Origin: Hemibagrus wyckioides
Taxonomy: Eukaryota > Chordata > Actinopteri > Siluriformes > Bagridae
Length of the DNA stretch: 64,000 nt
Assembly: GCF_019097595.1 (NCBI RefSeq)
Contig: NC_080720.1
Coordinates: forward strand, 16,088,352-16,152,351
Reading direction: 5' to 3'
This document shows positions 57,127 to 64,000 of the stretch, piece after piece. The notes beneath the pieces are model-generated. The model was given only the letters and a program-made list of their open reading frames with translations. It made no database searches and had not been told where the DNA came from. The position numbers and the translations under genes are program-made. Positions within the stretch are counted from its first letter, which is position 1. Each line of letters opens with the position of its first letter.

Positions 57127-57196
<70 letters not shown>

Positions 57197-57197
57197 T
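57127..57197. repeat. (ACT)n(AAT)n compound microsatellite
   Basis: About 11 ACT units followed by about 12 AAT units. The same compound type recurs at 58.66 kb. Confidence 0.95.
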
Positions 57198-58084
57198 TCA
57201 CAAATTATTCTGCTTTGTTATTGTCCTTTGATTTATTTAAAACCCAGTAAACAAAAGGTTTAATCTTCTCCTTCAACTAGGTGTACTAGGTATACTAAGT
57301 ATTGTATTTATGTTCAGTTTAACCTCAGAGAGAATATACTGTTCAAAAAAGGCAACAAGGCAATATATATATATATATAACAAATCCAGAAAAAAAACAT
57401 ACTTGTCTAATCATGTGTACAACAGTCAAGTGGACTATGTACATACAATATACAGTATAAACATAATCACAATAACTGTAAGTAGTCTTAATATAGCTCT
57501 ATTTATGGGATTTCCATGACAGAACATAGTTATGGTTTTTATTAGAGCACCAAGGAAGCATGTCATTAAGTCAAAAGTTATGTTTTTACAGTAAATTTAG
57601 AAATTATGTTTCAAGTCAGTGAACAATTTCTCCAGGGCCCTAGGAATACTGCCAGTATTTTTGTAACACTGACCTGGAAACTCATAGCACCTTGCAATTA
57701 TTAAAGCCATTGCTGGAACAGTTATAGACAGCACAAGCTAATTACAGTTTAAACCCATCAGAATCCACTGTGCATCCCTAAAAGCCTTTCTCTAATGTAT
57801 ATCAGTGTATAACCATTGTCCAATGTAGAACATAATAAAATATACTTACTATATACTTATAATGAAGGAAATATACCTAATGGTGTTAATAATGTGTCCA
57901 AATGTATCTCCACTTGCTACAGTTGCTGCTCAAATCTCTAACAGGATAGATAGTGGGAGGGCATCAATACCTGTACAATACATTTGTGTCAGTTTTAGTT
58001 TTGGCTTATGTAGCTTTCAGATAATTCCTCTAGCATATTTTCATTGTAACCTCCCAGCTCAACAAAAATCAGATGGATTTAAAC
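57198..58084. other. Unresolved AT-rich sequence
   Basis: A short (AT)n lies at 57364-57380. No element recognised. Confidence 0.3.
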
Positions 58085-58397
58085 CAAGCTGTCCGAGCGT
58101 CTGAGTGGCATGACAGAAAAGTGATCATCCGATAATGCAACAGCTATCCATGTCCGAGGAGTCCAAGAGAGTATAATTGGCCATGCTCTCTGGGTGGAAA
58201 AGATGCCATTACATCGACATTAGCCAGTCCTGAATTACAGCAACTTTAACCAATCCTGGTATACAGAAGGGGCTAGTTAGCACCATCCTCCAGGCGTATT
58301 CAACTGCTGTGTGTTATCCGTTCTGAAAGATCTCTCAACTGGCTTCAAGGTCTTTGGAGGAAGCACATGCTAGCTCTCACCATCCACAGAATCTGTA
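58085..58397 (+). mobile_element. Third SINE type, decayed
   Basis: The order 'gctgtccgagcgtctgagtg', 'tcatccgataatgcaacagc', 'catgtccgaggagtccaaga', 'ttggccatgctctctgggtg', 'aagatgccattac', 'tttggaggaagcacatgcta' and 'gctctcaccatcc' matches a teleost SINE with a small-RNA-like head and long body. No poly-A tail or clear target duplication was seen. Confidence 0.6.
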
Positions 58398-58659
58398 TAC
58401 TTACTTTAAAGTGGAATGTCTATACAAAATGATACCTCAATGATGAAAATGTGTCCTTGATATATAGTTACAGGCACAGAAAAGTAGCATTTCCTACAAA
58501 TATAGTAAAGCTTAGGGTCAAGAAAGCCTTGTGTGAGAAACCAGCCCTGACCCAGTGAATGCAAATGTTTAGACTAAAGATGTATTAATACAAGAATGAC
58601 ATAATATATTGGAATGACAACTTACCATCAGCATAGTAATAATAATTTAAAACACTATT
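58398..58659. other. Unresolved sequence
   Basis: Nothing recognised. Confidence 0.3.
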
Positions 58660-58712
58660 GCTACTTCTACTACTACTAATACTACTACTACTACTATTAA
58701 TAATAATAATAA
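58660..58712. repeat. (ACT)n(AAT)n compound microsatellite
   Basis: ACT units with interruptions followed by AAT units, the same order as at 57.13 kb. Confidence 0.9.
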
Positions 58713-58859
58713 GCACTCTTTGCACATTATGCCCTCCAGTGTCTTTCGTTTTTTGATGATTGCTCAATGCTAGTTCTGTCAAATGCCCACTGAAAACCAA
58801 TTTTCTGAAGATAGCCATGTTTTTGTAGTAATCAGGTGATCGTTAAAAATCTTGTTACC

Positions 58860-59790
58860 AAATTTCAATTCAACCTGACTTTAGGCTCCGGAGAAACATC
58901 TACTAGACTTAACTCCACCCCTTATTGATGACTACACTCCAGCCTTTCCAGACATCCCAAGAACCTTGTATTGAACATGTCTTTCAAGTTTGGTTCAAAT
59001 CCATATGACCAATCATGAGTTACAGCTATTTGAGAAACCAGCTTTGTGTGCCAAACTTTGATTGACATGTGCCTACCATATTGTTTACAAATCTCAACAT
59101 GTTTTTTGAGTCACATTCGCCTGAGTTTTTTGCCACCAAACTTGTGAAGATTGGCGAAAAATAAAAAATAAAATACATTCTAAGACTAGTTTGCAAAAGT
59201 AGGTTTCACATATTATGCAAATGATCACAAATTTGTGCAAAGAATCAAACTAAAAAAGAAATAACACAGTACACCTTATTTTTCAGGAGATATGTTTGGT
59301 TTTGTGTGCACAAACACAAATAGTGCCACCCAGTGGATAATATGAGAGAGATTGCATCAGATAGTAGGGGGTCTCTATTCAATTTCATGGCGATAGCTCA
59401 GTGTTAACCCTGTCTAAAGCCTGCTTAAATCCGATTGGCCGATGACAGCCAAAGTTAAGCGGGCAGATTATCATCAAAAATCCAGTTTAGAACCTAGATA
59501 CATTCAGCCACGCCCCTATTTATAACATTATCTTGTAGACTGCATATGTAAAACTTAGAGTTTTGTCCTCTATAGTTTCATGGGAATTCGTTATCCATAA
59601 GAGTTAGGTTTCTCTTCATTAGAATTAAAATACAAATGGTGGTCAAAGTCTTGATAATAATTTCGTTTCACATACTGCTGAGAGGTTTGACAACAAGTTT
59701 GTAAAGATAAGCCAAAAATCTTAAGTCTAGTTTGCAGAAAGTAGGTTTTGCATGTTATGTAAATGAACCAAAAGGGCCTAGATCATTGAG
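58860..59790. repeat. Unclassified interspersed repeat with internal duplication
   Basis: Sentence-like repeat words such as 'aagtttggttcaaatccata', 'tgaccaatcatgagttacag' and 'tcatggcgatagctcagtg' are typical of a dispersed teleost repeat. Two internal segments match each other: 59144-59226 ('acttgtgaagattggc', 'gactagtttgcaaaagtagg', 'atgcaaatga') and 59692-59772 ('agtttgtaaagataagcc', 'gtctagtttgcagaaagtag', 'atgtaaatga'). Ends are not defined. Confidence 0.5.
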
Positions 59791-59961
59791 TAAAGGGGAA
59801 AAAGGTATTTTGATTGAACAAAGATGCAGGCAAAAACTTAAATTCTTACACTATAGCCACTATTAGGCTGATAGTACCTATCTTGCTTGTCTGGGTATGG
59901 GCACAAAGTGCTTCCTGTTGACACAGATTTCACATCTGTAGGTCTTATTTGGACTGCAGGA

Positions 59962-60007
59962 AGAAGAAGAAGCAGAAAAAGAAGAAGAAGAAGAAGAAGA
60001 AGAAGAA
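59962..60007. repeat. (GAA)n microsatellite
   Basis: GAA units with early interruptions. The poly-serine open frame on the minus strand (59878-60315) comes from this array and is not a gene. Confidence 0.95.
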
Positions 60008-62548
60008 TATCCTAACAAAACAATAGGGTTGGTGCTTAGACTTTTGATAATACAGATGGCAGAACAATAGTAGCAGCAAATGACTGACTTTGGTTGTTTT
60101 TTTGGCTTTGCTAAAAGGACAGAAGAACCCAGATAATTTGACCTTGTCTTAGTGTGTAACGATAGCCTTTGTTTATTTTTAGTGATAAACATTACATAAT
60201 AATCTTTACAGTCTACCTGCAAACCAATCGTAAACATTTTTATGTTTGCAGTCTGCAATAAAAACGATAGAATACCACTCATCTTTCTCACCAAACCATC
60301 TTGTGTAATGCCCAAGACAGAAACTTAAACCAATGTCCTCCCCCTGCACAGAGATCCCGCTGCTCTCTCACCTAGCAAACAGCCAGGATGAAGGAAAGTA
60401 GGAAAGTGTTCTGTATGATAATAGGCTTGAATGGGACCCTTTGCAGCTCGAAGTCTCATTAATTGGACATCAAACAGCCTGTGTGTGGGAGAGATTAGTG
60501 TGTGGGGAGGGAGCTGTTGGCTTGAAGCAACACTGAAACCATCAACTCTATATCACACTGCTTTGTTCTACATCTGCACTGTTGTCTCAGGAGGCTTTTT
60601 TTTTTTTTTTTTTTCTAAAAACAGCTTTCAGTATTGAATGACCAGAAACATTTATTGCATTTGATGCTGACATGTTTTTTCTAGGAAGCTTGAAAAGTTG
60701 TGTAGCTTTCTAAATGTTGTTTTCTAAGCTAGTTATATTATCTATAGAAAATCTACCATTGTATCAACTTATCTTCCATAAAACACACATTGCCTCCTCC
60801 TGTTTAAAAAAGTGCTGCCACAATGTTTCCTCAGCTTCCCCAACATGATGACACTACCAGAAATGACAGAGTGCAGAGCTGTACAGGGCATGAAAGGATC
60901 CTGCTGACCCAGACCTAGATAAAACTGACAATTTCACGCAGATATTTCTGCTTCATTTTACAGAATCCAGAAGACACTACATTTGGGGTGTGCTGCAAAG
61001 GCCCAATCTGAATTTGTCTATGCATATTGCTGCCAATACTTTGATCTGGATCTGAATTCGGATTAAAACCCACATTGGGCATGACCTACATCTGAAGGGG
61101 TTTTTTGTTTTAATCAAATTTGAACCCTACTAATATCACCTCAGAAACACCATAGAAGATCTTGAGAGAGAAATGTCAGCACTACCTGCATGGTCTGTGA
61201 ATTCTGGCTCTGACTGCTCAAGCTCAGCTGCTCAAGCTCACTTGATTTCACAACTAGTGGCGTGCCCAGGACTGTTATTTTATCCTGCTTGCCCAGTCAT
61301 TGTTTTATTTATACCTGTCCCGAATATTTTCAGATGATTTTTTATCTTTTTTTGTTGCAAAATATATATAAACTAGTAGCTTAGTTCAGCCTGTACCTCC
61401 AAATCATATCTGTATTTGGATATAATTAAAATTATAAAATTATAATCTGTTTATTTTGAATAACATTGATATTTGGTTACATCTACATCCTGTACATGGA
61501 CAGAACTACATATAGTTCTGAGAATTTGCCTTGGCATTCTTTTATTTGATTCCCAAATATTATACTGCAGTAAGGTCAATAACTCCACTAGGTGCAAAAG
61601 TTTAAAACTAGTGTACTTATATTTGATTGAAGAGAACTAAACAAAATGGTTGAAATGTACCAGTTTTTTGCCGGTATGCAATAGTTATGTTCTGTTGCTT
61701 AGCCTCTATTCTTGGTACACTGACTGATAAAAAAAAAGGTTGTGTTTATGGACCATAACTAATTACATGATAAATTTCCCCAAACAAAATACAAATAAAA
61801 CAAAATGGATTTATAGGTGCAAATGCTTCACTTTCAACAGAATTACAGAGTACTTTCATTTCTATCTTTTAAATTAACAGTAAATTAATGCTATCTTGAA
61901 ACTGTTGGTGCAAGGTAATTTTTAGTAGCTAGTAAACTCGAATTTAGTGGCCATTTATGTTCAGATTAGGCTGCACTCAGCTGCAACTGGCTGTAAGCAA
62001 TTATGTGTGGTTCAGGGTGTGACAGGTTTCTGGAGGGAGCTTAGTGATTCTTAGCCAGCTAGTTAGTTGGTTGATTGCAAGTAATACAGAGATGTGAACT
62101 GAATAGCAGAAAACAATCTTTCTGCTATAGAAATAAGCATTTCTTTCATCTTGAGTCTTATAGAAATATTTTAGCTCAACCAGATATGCAAGGCAGAAAC
62201 AATATTTCTGTCATGTCATGTGTATGGCACAGGCAGGGATTTTAGCCAGAATCACTGTGATACAATATTCATACTTTTTGGAGTGTATGCTCATTTAAAT
62301 AGCACATGGGATACATTTCAGCCTGTAGGCCTACTGTAGCAGGGAGTCACTTAAAAATTTAAAAGTCATGAAACTTCAATCTGGCACTAATAGATTTCAC
62401 AGTAGATTTATATCCATAAATATTAATACATGTTTTCCAAAAAATTGTTATTGATGTGAAAATGGATTGTCTGTAAATATTTGGGAGTTTAGTGTTTCAG
62501 ATTGTGGATAAGCCATGAAAGTGGTTTACAAAACTCATATTAAAAACC
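60008..62548. other. Unresolved AT-rich sequence
   Basis: Poly-T at 60596-60614. No gene or element recognised in 2.5 kb, and old decayed repeats are likely. Confidence 0.3.
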
Positions 62549-62662
62549 AATACACTTTGGATGGAATACCAAAAATCAGTAAAATATAAAATAGACATAA
62601 ATAGGGCTATTTATGTCTATTTTATATTTTACTGATTTTTGGCATTCCATCCAAAGTGTATT
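62549..62662. repeat. Near-perfect 114-bp palindrome
   Basis: Left arm 62549-62604 and right arm 62607-62662 are reverse complements over 56 bases with one mismatch (62568 against 62643) and a two-base GG centre. Arms read outward from 'acataaatag' to 'tacactttggatggaat'. No transposon family is recognised in the arm. Confidence 0.97.
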
Positions 62663-62712
62663 CCCAGGAGAGAGTCAACTGTCAAGATAAAGGAGTTACT
62701 GATGATATGTGA

Positions 62713-62750
62713 TTGAATGAATGAATGAATGAATGAATGAATGAATGAAA
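62713..62750. repeat. (TGAA)n microsatellite
   Basis: About nine units, ending eight bases before a SINE head. Confidence 0.95.
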
Positions 62751-62757
62751 TTTGTTT

Positions 62758-62965
62758 GGGGATGTGGAGCTTAGTGGTTAAGGTGTTGGACTACTGATCG
62801 AAACTTTGTGCGATAGAATCCTAGATCCACCAAGGTGCCACTACTGGACCCCTGAGCAAAGCCCTTAACGCTCAATTGCTCAGTTGTGTAAAAATGAGAC
62901 AAAATGTAAGTCGCTCTGGATAAGGGCATCTGCCAAATGCCATAAATGTTCACTTGAAAAAAAAA
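62758..62965 (+). mobile_element. tRNA-derived SINE (GTAAGTCGCTC-tail type), best preserved copy
   Basis: The head 'ggagcttagtggttaaggtg' with 'ttggactactgatcg' leads to a decayed box B region ('gcgatagaatcctag'). It is followed by 'ccaaggtgccactactggac', 'cctgagcaaagcccttaacg', 'ctcaattgctcagttgtgta', 'atgtaagtcgctctggataa', 'gggcatctgccaaatgccat' and poly-A at 62956-62964. The other copies, at 14.9 and 54.4 kb, are on the minus strand. Confidence 0.85.
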
Positions 62966-64000
62966 TCTGTGCCGATTTTCTGGTCAGTGGAAGAGAGAAT
63001 GGATTTACTAGCAGACAGTGAACTTAAATCAATTGTGCTTCCAAACAATCAACAATAAATACATAATTTGACAGATTAAAAATATCTATAGTGTATATGT
63101 TATGAGAATAAAACAATCCAACATTTATCAAAAGAACTCATCTACACTGTTGAGTTATCTTCTTACAAGGGACTTGATTTAAATACTAGTTTTTAAAATA
63201 GATGTGTCATTGTATAATGTCTAATATCTTGTCATCATCAATATACTATTCTACAGCAAATGCATCAAGATTCAAAGCGACCTATTTTCCAGCAGCACAT
63301 ACTGAATTGGGTTTTCCAAAAGCATCACTGAAAAATCCTGATGCACTTAACATTATTATAATGGTCCTGGTTTGGAAGCGTGTTGATGATATGATCAGCA
63401 CCATGGACAGTACCATAGTTTGAGGATATGTTGCTGATGCTGTCAGTGTAGACCTCTAATGACAGCAACATAGCACTTTTATTCTTAAACATGATTTTTG
63501 AAAAATGTTAACAGGCTAAAAATGTACCAAGACAATACATATAAAGCTAAGCAGTAGTGACAGGCGTTGTCATTTCCACTGCCTGTGCTCTCTACAGCCA
63601 ACTCCTGCATAATAGCTACTGTAACAGCAGCAAGGTTAAACCAATTAAACCCAGCCCACGCTAACAAGGCTTTAAAGCCTTGTAAATCACCACTCTCAGA
63701 GAGAGAAACAGAGAGAGAGAGGGAGACAGAAAGACAGAGAGACAGAGAGATGCATGGCTGGATAGAGCAGATTAGTGGCTGAGTGCAGGGAGTGGTAGAG
63801 TAACTCGGATGAGTGATAGATTCAGTATACTTCACTCGGGGCTCTTAGGGAAATGAAGACATTTAATTAATGTTGAGCTAACATTAAGTTTATGCCTAAC
63901 AAGCCATTAGCTTTGGGTTTGGGGTCTAAATATCAATCAACCGCTACGTGAATTTCTGTGTGACTTTCTGCGGTTATGTATAGGATGCGGAAATCTTGTT
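62966..64000. other. Unresolved sequence with a GA-rich tract
   Basis: An imperfect (GA)n/(GACA)n tract lies at 63698-63755. An 8-base inverted repeat TTAATGTT/AACATTAA with a 5-base spacer lies at 63867-63887. No gene is supported. Confidence 0.3.

Noticed and set aside
59878..60315. 145-codon minus-strand open frame
   Set aside because: Its most striking part is a serine run translated from the (GAA)n array. The rest has no domain, and composition is that of the surrounding AT-rich DNA.

Overview
This window reads as non-coding DNA from a ray-finned fish. The evidence is an AT-rich base composition, very dense (CA/GT)n, (CT/GA)n, (AT)n and (AAT)n microsatellites, and a mixture of repeats typical of teleosts: several tRNA-headed SINE types, many Tc1/mariner relics, LINE fragments, a DIRS-like fragment and small non-autonomous DNA transposons. 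The mixture resembles otophysan fishes, possibly a catfish, but that is inference from remembered repeat families and no search was run. I find no host protein-coding exon, rRNA or tRNA gene, CRISPR array or bacterial-style operon. The longest open frames (about 140 codons) fall on repeats or low-complexity DNA and are not genes. The window is best read as intergenic or large-intron sequence.

Layout. 1-17 kb: microsatellites, tRNA-headed SINE copies (4.3, 5.4, 7.2, 8.8, 9.0, 14.9 kb) and a mariner-type transposase fragment (15.2 kb). 17-27 kb: a cluster of elements inside elements, with a truncated Tc1 at 17.3 kb, a rearranged Tc1-derived element at 18.3-18.95 kb carrying a copied local segment, a LINE 3' end, a SINE with a perfect 12-bp target duplication inside an older repeat, an RTE-like reverse transcriptase fragment (24 kb), and a Tc1 pseudogene split by a hAT-like element with a perfect 8-bp target duplication (25-26.6 kb). 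27-36 kb: a palindromic (CT)n(AT)n(AG)n array, a hidden 10-bp-periodic GCCAA repeat (29.35-29.5 kb), an internally deleted Tc1 (30.1-31.1 kb), LINE pieces, a head-to-head pair of Tc1 pieces (32.9-33.6 kb) and a 602-bp MITE. 36-50 kb: a mariner fragment, a DIRS-like RNase H fragment (41.6-42.4 kb), LINE fragments with a FADD motif, a ~160-bp tandem repeat (48.4-48.8 kb) and a rearranged pair of related repeats on either side of it. 50-64 kb: many GA/GT arrays, three SINE copies crowded together with one inserted in another (53.5-54.8 kb), a second copy of the 5.4 kb SINE, another SINE type (58.1 kb), an unclassified repeat with internal duplication (58.9-59.8 kb) and a near-perfect 114-bp palindrome (62.5 kb).

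Nothing here works as a set of cooperating host genes. The content is a record of successive insertion, truncation and replication-type rearrangement. Several low-repeat blocks (around 5.9-6.1, 8.4-8.6, 10.7-11.0, 29.5-29.8, 37.0-37.2 and 50.4-51.0 kb) could hold conserved non-coding elements, but only cross-species alignment can tell. I did not find a convincing undescribed multi-gene system. The most unusual signals are the near-perfect palindrome, the template-switch-like rearrangement at 16.8/18.5 kb and the 10-bp-phased GCCAA repeat.
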